Shown piece by piece: positions 54,731 to 64,000 of a stretch of DNA of 64,000 nt (its first letter is position 1; each line of letters begins with the position of its first letter). Where the stretch lies: positions 1 through 64,000 of the forward strand of contig NZ_NPDM01000007.1 in the NCBI RefSeq assembly GCF_002812085.1, written 5' to 3'. The translations under genes were made by a program, and so were the position numbers. The DNA comes from Leptospira levettii (GTDB lineage: Bacteria; Spirochaetota; Leptospiria; Leptospirales; Leptospiraceae). The notes beneath the pieces were generated by a model. That model did no database searches. It had not been told where the DNA came from and saw only the letters and a list, made by a program, of their open reading frames with translations.

Positions 54731-55789
54731 TTATACTTTCTTATCAGCTTCACTTACCCCTGCATCAGCAAAGGAAGCCATTTCATTTAAAAATTTAATG
54801 CTGAGTTCGACAAGTGGGTAAGCGGCCAAAGCACCACTTCCTTCTCCTAAGCGTAAATTCAGTTTTAACAGTGGGTTTATTTGGTAATGGTTCAAAACAA
54901 TGATGTGGCCTTCTTCATCCGAAACATGTGAAAAAATTGCATAGTCTTTTACATTTTGATCTAGGTGGTAAGCTAGTAGATACGCAGCAGTAGTGATAAA
55001 ACCATCCACAAGAAAAAGTTTTTGCTCCGATGCGACAGCTAACATTGCTCCAACCATCATTCCGATTTCAAATCCCCCAAATTCAGAAAGAATTTCGATT
55101 GGATCACTTAGTTTTCCTGTTCTTTGGAAAGCACGCTCTAAAATTTGAAGTTTGGAAAGTTTTCCTTCTGGATTTAAACCTGTTCCTTTCCCAACTAGTT
55201 TTGAAAGTGGAATTCCTGTTAAATGAGATAAAATCATGGAAGCGGAAGAGGTGTTCCCAATTCCCATCTCACCAAATAAAAATACATTTGATTCTTTGTA
55301 TTTATTTTCCAAAATTAAATTGAATCCATTCTGTATACATTGATGAGATTCTTCTTTTGACATCGCTTGTGTTTTTAAAAAATTGGATGTGCCTTTGCGT
55401 ATTTTTTTGATCAGAAGATTTTTTGTGGAATCATCCCAATCATGATCCACTCCAACATCGACAACTTCTACTTCCATCCCATTGTGTTTTGCAAAAACAT
55501 TGGCACACGCTCCACCATTTAAAAAATTAAATACCATTTGCCATGTGACATCTTTTGGATAAAGGGAAACCGGTTCTTCCGTAATCCCATGGTCCCCTGC
55601 AAACAAAATCAACTTCGGGTTTTTAAGTGTTGGAGATGTGGTGTTTTGGATCTCTGCAATTTGTAATGCAATGGTTTCGAGTGTTCCGAGTGAACCTATC
55701 GGTTTCGTTTTGGTATCAATTTTTTGTTGGATTTTGTCTCGTAAAACATGGGTTATTGGGTTAATTTTTGGTAGGGAAAATGGGGACAT
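54731..55789 (-). CDS. cobT: Nicotinate-nucleotide-dimethylbenzimidazole phosphoribosyltransferase
   Basis: Makes alpha-ribazole phosphate from nicotinate mononucleotide and dimethylbenzimidazole. Key parts: [69 protein letters not shown] and [15 protein letters not shown]. The start at 55789 gives 352 residues, the usual length. An ATG at 55828 or 55882 would add a non-family N-terminus and is less likely. It is head-to-head with dnaE, with about 160 bases between starts. First gene of cobT-cobS-cobC; no cobalamin riboswitch is recognisable upstream. Confidence 0.94.
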   Translation of the reverse strand: MSPFSLPKINPITHVLRDKIQQKIDTKTKPIGSLGTLETIALQIAEIQNTTSPTLKNPKLILFAGDHGITEEPVSLYPKDVTWQMVFNFLNGGACANVFAKHNGMEVEVVDVGVDHDWDDSTKNLLIKKIRKGTSNFLKTQAMSKEESHQCIQNGFNLILENKYKESNVFLFGEMGIGNTSSASMILSHLTGIPLSKLVGKGTGLNPEGKLSKLQILERAFQRTGKLSDPIEILSEFGGFEIGMMVGAMLAVASEQKLFLVDGFITTAAYLLAYHLDQNVKDYAIFSHVSDEEGHIIVLNHYQINPLLKLNLRLGEGSGALAAYPLVELSIKFLNEMASFADAGVSEADKKV

Positions 55790-55952
55790 AGACAAAACCA
55801 GTTTGTGTAATGCCCTGACACCTTCCATCGTTTTTGGGCTTGGATGGAATTGGCAGGTTTGGGATTTGGTTATTTGGGCCAAAAAAAATCGGAAATTCTT
55901 CCCTTGGGGCGCTTTACGTACGGGGGCATCGGCTTTACTATGTCACCAAGCC

Positions 55953-58900
55953 ATGGAAGATTTTGCCCACCTGCATCTGCACACTACCTATTCCATGTTG
56001 GATGGTGCCATTCGGATTAGTGATTTGATGAAACGAGTGAAAGAACTTGGGATGAGTTCTGTCGCCATCACTGACCACGGCAACATGTATGGTGCAATCG
56101 AATTTTACAAAGAGGCAGTGAAACACGAAGTCAAACCCATCATCGGTTGTGAATTTTATGTGACTCCTTCAAGAAGTGCAGAAACTGAGTTAGATGAAAT
56201 TGCTGATGGTGGAGCTTATCACATCATCTTATTATGCAAAAATGAAATTGGTTACCATAACATCATCAAACTTGCGAGTCGTTCGTTTACAGAAGGATTT
56301 TATCGAAAACCACGTATTGATTATGATTTATTAGAACGACATAGTGAAGGCCTAGTTTGTTTGACAGCATGCCTTGCAGGTGAAGTGAACAGAAAAATCC
56401 TGGAAGGCAAAGAAGACAAGGCGTATGCGTTAGCTGGTCGATTACATGAGATCTTTCGTAAAGAAGATTTTTATATGGAAATCCAAGACCACGGAATTCC
56501 AGAACAAAAGATTGTTGCTGAAGCTGTTATTGGTTTTTCCAAACGAACTGGTATCCCACTCGTTCTTACTAATGATTCTCACTTTTTAACAAAAGATGAT
56601 AGGGAAGCACAGGACATTTTATTACGCATTGGAATGCGTAAAAACATCGATGATGAAATGCGCTTTGGGTTTAACGAAAATTTTTATGTAAAATCTCCTT
56701 CAGAGATGAAGGCACTTTTTCCAAACCATTTGGATGCATTTTATAATACACTTGCCATTCGTGATAAGTGTTCTTTGAATTTCCAATTTGGGAACCCTTT
56801 ACTACCACCATTTGAAGTGCCACAAGGGTATGATACAGACAGTTATTTAGAAAAATTGGTTTGGGAAGGGATTCAAGAAAAGTATAAAGAGATCACACCC
56901 GTTGTGAAAGAAAGAACTGAATATGAAATGCAAACCATTCGAAACATGCATTTTGCCGGATACTTTCTCATCGTTCAAGACTATATTAATTTTGCAAGGC
57001 GAACGGGAATCCCAGTAGGACCAGGTCGTGGTTCGGCGGCAGGTTCCATTATCGCATATGCACTTGGAATTACCAATGTAGATCCAATTCGATACAATTT
57101 ACTGTTTGAGCGATTTTTAAACCCAGATCGTAAAGATATGCCAGATATTGATACTGACTTTTGTGTAGAACGTCGCGAAGAAGTGATCAATTACATCAAA
57201 CATAAGTATGGTGAAAACCGCGTTGGCCAAATCATCACTTTTGGATCCCTTGCTGCAAAAGCGGCAATTAAAGATGTGGCTCGAGTTTTTAATGTACCAT
57301 TTTCAGAAGTGAATGAGATGAGTAAGTTATTTCCTAAAAAATTAGGAATTACCATCCAGGAAGCAGTTGAAACTTCAAAAGACTTACGTGATGTCGCAGA
57401 AAAATCCGACCTAAATAAAAAAGTATTTTCCATTGCTCAAAAATTAGAAGGTAACTATCGTCAGGTGGGAAGACACGCAGCAGGTGTAGTAATTGCACCA
57501 ACTGCATTAGAAGAAATTGTCCCATTGTCAACTGTTAGTGAACCTGGACGTGATGGGCGTTCGATTGTTACACAGTACGACAAAAATATGTCGGAACAAG
57601 TGGGACTCATCAAAATGGATATTTTAGGTTTAAAAAACTTAACTACCATCCATCATGCTACACAATTGATTCAAAAACGACATGGGATCCAACTTGATTT
57701 AGATACCATTCCACTCGATGACCCAGCTACTTTTAGTTTATTAAGAAAAGCGAATGTGTTAGGTATTTTCCAGTTGGATTCTTCCTCGGGGATACGTGAT
57801 CTTTTTGCAAAAGCACAGGTACAAAAATTTGAAGAAATTGCCGCCTTGCTTGCGTTATACAGACCTGGTCCAATGGGTTCAGGGATGTTGGATGATTATT
57901 TAGATCGTAAAAACGGAAAGAAAAAGGTTATTTTTCCTCACGAAAGTTTGGCAGAGGTGCTCGGCGAAACTTACGGTGTTGTTGTTTACCAAGAACAAGT
58001 AATGGGTATCTCAAGGATCATGGGTGGATTCTCTGTGGGAGACTCGGATGTTCTTCGTAAGGCGATGGCCAAAAAAGATAAATCCAAACTTCCTGCTTTA
58101 AAGGAAAAATTTGTAAAAGGTGCCATTGAAAAAAAGATCAATGAAAAGTTAGCAACCGAACTATTTGAGCAATTAGAAAAATTTGGTGAGTATGGATTTA
58201 ACAAATCCCACTCGGTTGCTTATGCATTTGTGACTTATCAAACTGCTTACCTAAAAGCAAATTATTCTATTGAATACCTCACTGCTTTATTATCGGGAGA
58301 CCATTCTAAAATTACTGATGTTGTGAAATACATCAATAATGCAAAAGATATGGGAATTAGAATCCTGGGTCCAGATCTAAGAGAATCGGGAATATCATTT
58401 GAGATTACAGACGACAAAACAGTTCGATTTGGATTATCTTCCATCAAAGGTGTGGGAGAACTTGCCGCAGAAAATATCATCAAAAATCGAAATGAACTTG
58501 GTGGTTACAATCAACTCAGTGATTTTACACAAAAATTAGATACTCGTCTTGCGAATAAAAAAGTTTTAGAGTCACTCGCACAAGGTGGAGCATTCGATTC
58601 TTTTGGTTATACGAGAAAAACAATTTTTGAATCTACAGATATCATTCTAAGCTATGCAAACAAAAAACAAGCCGAGGAAAAAGAAGGCCAATTTTCTTTG
58701 TTTGGTGGAGCAAATGGTGGAACGGAAGAAAACTTAAATTTACCAAAAGATGGAATAGAGTGGAATGGAGACGAACTTCTCCGTCGAGAAAAAGAAACAA
58801 CAGGTTTGTATTTGTCTGGCCATCCACTTGACAAATTCACAGAACAACTCAAAAGCCTAAACCCAACTTCCATAGAAAATTTAGAGGAAGTTCGACCTAA

Positions 58901-59450
58901 ATCCAAAGTGGAAATTGCCGGTGTATTATCCAAAAAAGTTGTTAAACTCACAAAGAAAAAAGAAGAATTTGTCAACTTTATGTTGGAAGACCAAACTGGG
59001 GAAATTGAGTGTGTGGCTTTTCCAAAAACATACGCTGAATTCAAACATCTTTTCTCTGAAGACAACACAGTTTTCATTAAAGGAATTTTAGAACGGATTG
59101 ATGCCGACGAATCCGAGTTAAAGGGTCAAATCATTGTTAACAAACTAGAAGAGCTCAATTCGGTAACGATTGAGAAAAAAATGGAAAAAACCCTTCATTT
59201 AACCATCAATATGAAGGAAGAAAAAAATCGAGATGTGATTTTAAAACTCCAAGATATACTTTCTGTTCATAGAGGTGCCTCTTCTGTATTTTTCCATTTA
59301 ATTGGGAATGGTGATGAAAAAAAAGTCATACGTGCCCATGATCATTTTTCCATCGAAATCACAACAGACCTAATGAAGATGTTAACCGATATTTTAGGAA
59401 AAGGTGCTGTGCGGTATACGGTAGGGGAAGAAGTGAGAGTTTACGGGTAA
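55953..59450 (+). CDS. dnaE: DNA polymerase III subunit alpha
   Basis: Replicative polymerase of the C family, 1165 residues. It begins with the PHP domain ([18 protein letters not shown]). The palm holds the catalytic aspartates Asp398 and Asp400 in PDIDTDF and Asp556 in [10 protein letters not shown], very close to the numbers in the E. coli enzyme. Next come the tandem HhH region (LGPDLRESG ... [12 protein letters not shown]) and the OB domain ([28 protein letters not shown]). The ATG at 55953 is chosen because the PHP domain starts three residues later; in-frame upstream codons to 55638 run antisense through cobT. A GTG-started AraC gene follows after 5 bases. Confidence 0.97.
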   Translation: MEDFAHLHLHTTYSMLDGAIRISDLMKRVKELGMSSVAITDHGNMYGAIEFYKEAVKHEVKPIIGCEFYVTPSRSAETELDEIADGGAYHIILLCKNEIGYHNIIKLASRSFTEGFYRKPRIDYDLLERHSEGLVCLTACLAGEVNRKILEGKEDKAYALAGRLHEIFRKEDFYMEIQDHGIPEQKIVAEAVIGFSKRTGIPLVLTNDSHFLTKDDREAQDILLRIGMRKNIDDEMRFGFNENFYVKSPSEMKALFPNHLDAFYNTLAIRDKCSLNFQFGNPLLPPFEVPQGYDTDSYLEKLVWEGIQEKYKEITPVVKERTEYEMQTIRNMHFAGYFLIVQDYINFARRTGIPVGPGRGSAAGSIIAYALGITNVDPIRYNLLFERFLNPDRKDMPDIDTDFCVERREEVINYIKHKYGENRVGQIITFGSLAAKAAIKDVARVFNVPFSEVNEMSKLFPKKLGITIQEAVETSKDLRDVAEKSDLNKKVFSIAQKLEGNYRQVGRHAAGVVIAPTALEEIVPLSTVSEPGRDGRSIVTQYDKNMSEQVGLIKMDILGLKNLTTIHHATQLIQKRHGIQLDLDTIPLDDPATFSLLRKANVLGIFQLDSSSGIRDLFAKAQVQKFEEIAALLALYRPGPMGSGMLDDYLDRKNGKKKVIFPHESLAEVLGETYGVVVYQEQVMGISRIMGGFSVGDSDVLRKAMAKKDKSKLPALKEKFVKGAIEKKINEKLATELFEQLEKFGEYGFNKSHSVAYAFVTYQTAYLKANYSIEYLTALLSGDHSKITDVVKYINNAKDMGIRILGPDLRESGISFEITDDKTVRFGLSSIKGVGELAAENIIKNRNELGGYNQLSDFTQKLDTRLANKKVLESLAQGGAFDSFGYTRKTIFESTDIILSYANKKQAEEKEGQFSLFGGANGGTEENLNLPKDGIEWNGDELLRREKETTGLYLSGHPLDKFTEQLKSLNPTSIENLEEVRPKSKVEIAGVLSKKVVKLTKKKEEFVNFMLEDQTGEIECVAFPKTYAEFKHLFSEDNTVFIKGILERIDADESELKGQIIVNKLEELNSVTIEKKMEKTLHLTINMKEEKNRDVILKLQDILSVHRGASSVFFHLIGNGDEKKVIRAHDHFSIEITTDLMKMLTDILGKGAVRYTVGEEVRVYG

Positions 59451-59455
59451 ATCCT

Positions 59456-60562
59456 GTGGGAAAAGAATCAATTTCCCTCGTTTTATTATTAGAGTTTTTA
59501 TGGATGGGGTCTGGTGCCATCTTTTGCCTCATTTGGGCATTGTCTAACATCGTCAAAAATCGAAAAAAATCCGATCTGCTTTGGTCCTTCATTTTGTTTT
59601 CGACAGGCTTGTGGTTGTTAACTGGAGCCTTTATGTTTACAGGATTTTATTACCAACTTCCTTTCATAGTTTTCATCCATATCCCATTTGTATTCTTATC
59701 AGCTTCCTTTTTGTATCTTTATTTGGAATATTTGTTTTTGGAGAAAAAAATCAATCTGCATTGGATTTGTTTTTTACCTTCCTTGGTTTCCATTGTTTTA
59801 CTCGTTCCATATTATCTCAAATCAGATGTAGAAAAAATAAATATTTTAAATACAATCACATCTACTGAGTATGGAAGTATACTAACAGGTCTTAATTTTG
59901 GAATCAAACTTTCCATTTTAATTTCTGTAGGAATATTTTTATTTCGCGAATGGATTCCTAATGTTCGTTTGTCTGTATTTTTTACGAAACGTGCAATTTA
60001 TTCCTTAGTATTTATACTTTTAATATGGATTGATTTACTCGTAGGTAGTATAGGTTTTAGTTTTCAAATTCCCTTCTTTCGGAAATTGAGCGCATACCTT
60101 TTACCCATTCTTATGTATTTTTATTTTTTCACACGCGAATTATGGGAACCCTTTGTTTCTGATGTTCGTGAGACAATTCAAAAAAATAAATATGAAAAAT
60201 CGAAGTTGGTTTCTGTTCCACTTGAAGTAATCGATCAAAAATTATTCGAATTGATGTTGGAAAAAGTTTTCTGTGATGAGGACTTAAGTTTATCTAAACT
60301 TGCAGAGTTAGTTGGAGTTAAATCGGGACAATTGTCAGAATACTTTCATAAACGATATGGTTTTGGTTTTTACAATTACATCAACCAATATAGGATCGAA
60401 GAAGCAAAACGTTATTTATTGGAACCAAAAGAACGAACCATTTTGTCCATTGCTGATGCAGTAGGTTTTAATTCCAAATCCACTTTCAATCGTGTTTTCT
60501 TGGAAAAGGTAGGAGTGACTCCAACAGATTTCCGAAAACAATCAAAACCTTCCGAACCATAA
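59456..60562 (+). CDS. Membrane-anchored AraC-family transcription regulator
   Basis: A 368-residue protein with six to seven membrane helices in the first 230 residues, then a cytoplasmic AraC-type double helix-turn-helix (about 265-362). Visible parts are LSLSKLAELVGVKSGQLSEYFHKRYGF and TILSIADAVGFNSKSTFNRVFLEKVGVTPTDFRK. The membrane part presumably senses an envelope or lipid signal. Translation starts at GTG (59456), five bases after dnaE, with no strong ribosome site; ATG at 59504 is an alternative. Being coupled to dnaE is unusual for a regulator; an internal promoter may exist. Confidence 0.88.
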   Translation: MGKESISLVLLLEFLWMGSGAIFCLIWALSNIVKNRKKSDLLWSFILFSTGLWLLTGAFMFTGFYYQLPFIVFIHIPFVFLSASFLYLYLEYLFLEKKINLHWICFLPSLVSIVLLVPYYLKSDVEKINILNTITSTEYGSILTGLNFGIKLSILISVGIFLFREWIPNVRLSVFFTKRAIYSLVFILLIWIDLLVGSIGFSFQIPFFRKLSAYLLPILMYFYFFTRELWEPFVSDVRETIQKNKYEKSKLVSVPLEVIDQKLFELMLEKVFCDEDLSLSKLAELVGVKSGQLSEYFHKRYGFGFYNYINQYRIEEAKRYLLEPKERTILSIADAVGFNSKSTFNRVFLEKVGVTPTDFRKQSKPSEP

Positions 60563-60633
60563 GTCTCAAAGAATTCTAGAGGACGACAAACATTTTTGTA
60601 TCGATTACTCTTGTATCCTAAAGAGGAATATCG

Positions 60634-62523
60634 ATGCGAACCATGATAGATTTTTATTTAGATCTCCCGAAACGATTTGGGCATAAAAAAGCTTTTGGAA
60701 CCAGATTAGGGCCTGGTGTTTACCAATTCAAAACCTATATGGAATTGTTAAATGATGCAAAACATTTGGCATTGGGACTTGGCGAAACTTTATCTGAAAG
60801 AGACAAGGTCGCTATTTTTGCTGACAATTCATATGAATGGATCCAAACGAGTATCGCAACAACTCTCCTTGGTGCAATTGACGTACCACGTGCTTCGGAT
60901 GTTACCGACCAAGATATATTGTACATTCTCAATCACTCGGAATCCAAAATACTCTTCGTCGAAAATGAAACTGTATTTGAGAAAGTGATCAGGTTAGAAA
61001 AAGATTTAGAATTTCTAAAAGAAATCATTTTGTTTTATCCACCAAAACAAAATAAGGAACTCAAATCCAGGAAAATTAAGACTATAACCTTACAAGAATT
61101 AGTGACAAAAGGAATCCAAAAAAGAAAAGAAGACCCTTCCGATCATATATTTTTAGAGAATACAATCAAAGAATCTGATTTGTTTACTATGATTTATACA
61201 TCTGGTACAACGGGAACACCGAAGGGAGTCATGTTGACTCATGGAAATATCTTATTTCAATTGAAGAACTTGCCACTCAGTTTGAAAAAAGGGGATAAAA
61301 CGCTTTCGATTTTACCCATTTGGCATATTTTCGAGAGGATTTTTGAGATCTTTAGTTTATCTTATGGAGCTTGTACTTATTATAGTAGTGTTCGTACACT
61401 CAAAGAAGATTTAAAATTTGTTAAACCCAACTTTATGGCTTCTGCACCTAGGTTATGGGAAAGTATTTATGGTGGAATCTTAGGTACTTTAAATAAATCT
61501 TCGTTAACCAAACAAAAGATGTTTCAACTTTCGATGTATTTTGCGAAACGTTTTTTTCACTCAAGACAAGTCATTACTGGAAATGTACTCGATATCCATC
61601 CAATGGTTCTATGGAAACAAATCATACGATTTGTTTACCATTTGATTCGATTCTTTATCGTATGTATTCCATATTTTATTTTTGACTTTTTGGTTTTATC
61701 CAAAATTCGAAATGCAACAGGAGGAGAACTAAGAGGTTCCGTATCAGGAGGAGGGGCACTACCATTTCATGTTGATGAATTCTTTAATATGATTGGCATT
61801 CCTGTTTTGGAAGGTTATGGTATGACAGAAACTGCACCAGTACTTGCCATGCGAACCTTCGAGGAAATTATTCCTGGTTCCGTTGGAAAAATATTTCCCA
61901 AAACAGAACTACGACTTGTCGACTTAAACACAGGTGAAGTTTTCCTAGATACTGAAATCGGCAAATATGTTTATGGAAGAAAAGGAGAAATTCACGTAAA
62001 AGGAAAACAGGTTATGGCAGGTTACTATAAAAACCCTGAAGCAACAAACAAGGTGCTCGTAGCAGGTTGGTTGAATACTGGTGACTTAGGTATATTTACT
62101 TCAAACCATAACTTACGTATAGTAGGTCGTTCCAAAGAAACGATTGTATTGCTCGGTGGAGAAAATGTGGAGCCAGTTCCGATCGAATCCAAAATTTTAG
62201 AATCTGAATGGATTGACCAATGTATGGTTGTTGGTCAGGACCAAAAATTTTTAAGTGCACTGGTTTATCCCAATCTAAATCGATTTGAAACGACACCAGG
62301 AAAAGAATTTTGGAAAGATAAAGATGTGATCCAAAAAATGGAATCAGAGATCAAATCAAAGATCAATGCCCAAACAGGATTTAAATCGTTTGAACGAGTG
62401 GTTGGTGTGATTGTGATCCCAAAACCTTTTGAAATAGGTGATGAATTCACTGCGAAGTTATCACTCAAACGCCATGTGATCACAGAAAAATATAAAAACC
62501 AAATCCAGGCTCTATACGAGTGA
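60634..62523 (+). CDS. Long-chain fatty acid-CoA ligase (AMP-forming)
   Basis: A 629-residue adenylate-forming enzyme that activates fatty acids. The AMP-binding motif YTSGTTGTPKGVMLTHGN is near residue 188. SVSGGGALPFHVDEFFN and LEGYGMTETAPVLAMR form the core substrate and ATP motifs. WLNTGDLGIFTSNHNLRIVGRSKETIVLLGGENV is the hinge region, and EFTAKLSLKRHVITEKY carries the C-terminal catalytic Lys. An insertion with a hydrophobic stretch (VYHLIRFFIVCIPYFIFDFLVL, about residues 335-357) is typical of the long-chain/very-long-chain bacterial group and suggests membrane association. Confidence 0.92.
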   Translation: MRTMIDFYLDLPKRFGHKKAFGTRLGPGVYQFKTYMELLNDAKHLALGLGETLSERDKVAIFADNSYEWIQTSIATTLLGAIDVPRASDVTDQDILYILNHSESKILFVENETVFEKVIRLEKDLEFLKEIILFYPPKQNKELKSRKIKTITLQELVTKGIQKRKEDPSDHIFLENTIKESDLFTMIYTSGTTGTPKGVMLTHGNILFQLKNLPLSLKKGDKTLSILPIWHIFERIFEIFSLSYGACTYYSSVRTLKEDLKFVKPNFMASAPRLWESIYGGILGTLNKSSLTKQKMFQLSMYFAKRFFHSRQVITGNVLDIHPMVLWKQIIRFVYHLIRFFIVCIPYFIFDFLVLSKIRNATGGELRGSVSGGGALPFHVDEFFNMIGIPVLEGYGMTETAPVLAMRTFEEIIPGSVGKIFPKTELRLVDLNTGEVFLDTEIGKYVYGRKGEIHVKGKQVMAGYYKNPEATNKVLVAGWLNTGDLGIFTSNHNLRIVGRSKETIVLLGGENVEPVPIESKILESEWIDQCMVVGQDQKFLSALVYPNLNRFETTPGKEFWKDKDVIQKMESEIKSKINAQTGFKSFERVVGVIVIPKPFEIGDEFTAKLSLKRHVITEKYKNQIQALYE

Positions 62524-62556
62524 TTGGTATTTCGTGAATCTTTGAATCGGAGATTG

Positions 62557-62578
62557 GTGGAGGATTAATTTCCTCCAC
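62557..62578. terminator. Inverted repeat at the end of the M23 peptidase gene
   Basis: GTGGAGGA and TCCTCCAC pair around TTAATT; the peptidase stop codon is within the loop. It lies between the convergent ends of the acyl-CoA ligase and the peptidase gene. There is no T-run, so its termination strength is doubtful. Confidence 0.4.
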
Positions 62579-63479
62579 TGATCCTTGTGATGTTGATACT
62601 AAAGTTTCTTTCCCCTTCATGACCAGAAAAATCTTTTGTTTGTACTTTGATTGTATTTTCGCCTGCTTTGAGATTCAAAACTCCTACCAGATAACGATCT
62701 TTAAAGAATAAATCATCAAAACTATGGCCATCCTTTGTTTTCCATTTGGAACCATCAAACTGAAGGGATTCAAAATTTGCCACTTTGTATGTTTCGCCAT
62801 TAAACAAGTATTTCACTTCTTTGATGCCTCTTCTTTGGCTATTTTTGATTCCGCCATCAATGATACTCACCGTAAGTGGAAATGCTTTGGATACATTGAT
62901 ATTGTCACCATCATTGAGATTGGTATAATTTTCTCCCACATGGATGAACAAATTGGCGATTTGAGGAGGCATATTGTCTTCGACTGGAGGTAAATAAGAG
63001 AGAGGGTCGAGTAAAATTTTTCCGTAGTCTTTCCCTAGAACAAAGTGTAAATGTCCACCAGTTGAGTGACCTGTGTTGCCTGATATTCCAATTGTATCAC
63101 CCGCTTTCACTGGTTTGTGATTTTTGACGAGTTCGTTCCTAGTTCCACCTAAGTGGTAATATCCGCTCACATAACCATTTTTATGCGCAATCCAAACAAT
63201 ATTGCCTGATCCTCTTTCTTCCTCAAAAGGATTATCTTCCGCATAACGAGAGTACAAAATGAATCCATCTCCCATGGAGCGAACTGGTTGTAAGACTGAG
63301 GAAATGTCTAAACCATTGTGAAAATGGTCTTTTCTCGATTCACCAAACGTGCTCGTGATTAGAGAGGAGAGTTCCAAACCTTGGATGGGCCAAACAAAAT
63401 TAAGTTTCCCTTCGGACTTCTGTCCCTCAGCGAAAATAAAACTTGCCAGAAGAGTCAAAATCACAACAATACGTTTCAT
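62565..63479 (-). CDS. M23-family metallopeptidase (LytM-like), exported
   Basis: A 304-residue exported protein with a signal peptide (IVVILTLLASFIFAEG). The M23 zinc domain (about residues 30-170) has the first ligands in HFHNGLDI (His and Asp) and the last in GGHLHF (HxH), so the metal site is intact. The C-terminal 130 residues are beta-rich (FSGHEGERNFSINITRISGG) with an Ig-like look. Expected function: cleavage of peptidoglycan cross-bridges, or a regulator of amidases. Confidence 0.9.
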   Translation of the reverse strand: MKRIVVILTLLASFIFAEGQKSEGKLNFVWPIQGLELSSLITSTFGESRKDHFHNGLDISSVLQPVRSMGDGFILYSRYAEDNPFEEERGSGNIVWIAHKNGYVSGYYHLGGTRNELVKNHKPVKAGDTIGISGNTGHSTGGHLHFVLGKDYGKILLDPLSYLPPVEDNMPPQIANLFIHVGENYTNLNDGDNINVSKAFPLTVSIIDGGIKNSQRRGIKEVKYLFNGETYKVANFESLQFDGSKWKTKDGHSFDDLFFKDRYLVGVLNLKAGENTIKVQTKDFSGHEGERNFSINITRISGGN

Positions 63480-63524
63480 GTTATTAGAAGTCTTGGGGTG
63501 GGTTCCTTTTTAGGAAAGTAGTTT

Positions 63525-64000
63525 ATGGAACAGACTTCTTATTCCACCGAAGAAATTTTAGAACTTGTCAAAGAATGTGGGACTGGCAATGAAAAAGCCC
63601 TACAAAAGTTTTTTGATCATTATTCCCAAGATATTTATAATTTTCCCATTCGAGTTTTCCATCTAACGGAAGATGATGCTTCCGACTATTATATTTATGC
63701 TTTTGAGCGACTCAAATCTGGCAAACGGTTCAAGAGTTTTGTCGGGAAATCGAGTTTTAAGACTTGGTTTTTTTCCGTACTGCGAAACCTACTCATCGAT
63801 TGGCAACGCACCAAACGTGAGGTCAAAACCCAGTCGGTTTCCAAGGTCAATAAGGAAGGAAAGGAATACAGTACAATCGAAGACGAACCCGATAAACGTG
63901 CGGATGCCCTTGCCCATGCCCTTGATGTCTCAGACCAATTCCAATCCGTACTTTCCACAATTAAAATGGAAAATCGAATCGTATTCAAATTATCTTTTGT
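63525..64000 (+). CDS. ECF-type RNA polymerase sigma factor (partial, runs off the window)
   Basis: The reading frame is open from ATG 63525 to the window end (158 codons so far), preceded by AGGAAA. Sigma region 2 is seen in ALQKFFDHYSQDIYNFPIRVF, DDASDYYIYAFERLKSGKRF and SSFKTWFFSVLRNLLIDWQRTKR. The -10-reading helix 2.3/2.4 with the FKTWFxxxxRNxxID motif is typical of ECF factors. An acidic linker follows, and region 4 would begin at the cut (LSTIKMENRIVFKL). The cognate anti-sigma factor, if any, lies beyond the window. Confidence 0.88.
   Translation, partial: MEQTSYSTEEILELVKECGTGNEKALQKFFDHYSQDIYNFPIRVFHLTEDDASDYYIYAFERLKSGKRFKSFVGKSSFKTWFFSVLRNLLIDWQRTKREVKTQSVSKVNKEGKEYSTIEDEPDKRADALAHALDVSDQFQSVLSTIKMENRIVFKLSF

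Noticed and set aside
55638..55952. N-terminal extension of dnaE by 105 codons
   Set aside because: It runs antisense through the start of cobT, has no family similarity, and the PHP domain begins right after the ATG at 55953.

Overview
The window looks like a chromosomal segment of a Leptospira-type spirochaete, probably a free-living (saprophytic-clade) species. This rests on content: moderately AT-rich sequence, many spirochaetal-type lipoproteins, several receptors with an extracytoplasmic jelly-roll plus 7TM module fused to cyclases or kinases, an FliG/FliH pair, a large Asp-rich TPR membrane protein, and an overlap-rich gene layout. I cannot name the species. No tRNA, rRNA, CRISPR, insertion sequence or phage gene was seen, and no gene-free stretch exceeds 300 bases.

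Layout. 0-5.3 kb (minus strand): a TPM-domain membrane protein with zinc ribbons, then a run of three related lipoproteins preceded by a coiled-coil secreted protein. 5.4-12.9 kb: an ethanolamine-type permease, a receptor adenylate cyclase abutting an FMN glutamate synthase-like protein, a PAS histidine kinase with its response regulator, and an SSB-like protein. 12.9-20.4 kb: a lipoprotein, a DUF3332-type protein, then a plus-strand run of MBOAT acyltransferase, PilZ, NAD(P)-binding protein, lysophospholipid-type acyltransferase, metK, transketolase C-half and clpS. 20.4-30.7 kb: an AT-rich multi-pass membrane protein, a secreted protein with two glycogen-binding-like modules, the 1223-residue DPF-repeat/TPR protein, a WecG/TagA-type glycosyltransferase, a secreted protein coupled to an MFS transporter, and mtnC.

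30.7-38.5 kb is a nitric-oxide detoxification island: norE-like and subunit IV-like genes (minus), norC-norB-norQ-norD (plus), nnrS and a Crp/Fnr-family regulator (minus). Two perfect TTGAT-N4-ATCAA boxes lie upstream of norC and nnrS. A one-mismatch copy lies upstream of a double-domain hemerythrin 13 kb away. The regulator has the FNR-type recognition residues E..SR but no FNR-type N-terminal cysteine cluster, so it resembles DNR/NnrR. No nitrite or N2O reductase is visible, so detoxification is more likely than full denitrification. The regulator is the last gene of an overlapping minus-strand run, fliG-fliH-kinase-kinase-crp, whose two receptor 'kinases' both lack the phospho-accepting histidine.

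44.6-49 kb holds two overlapping receptor cyclase genes whose catalytic domains have lost complementary active-site residues. The first lacks a metal aspartate and the second lacks the transition-state Asn/Arg, as in the C2 and C1 halves of animal adenylyl cyclases. I predict an obligate heterodimer with one active site; this is the most interesting observation here. 49-64 kb: an aldehyde dehydrogenase with a clear terminator, the hemerythrin, gatB, cobT-cobS-cobC, dnaE followed by a membrane-anchored AraC regulator, a long-chain acyl-CoA ligase, an M23 peptidase and the start of an ECF sigma factor cut by the window edge.
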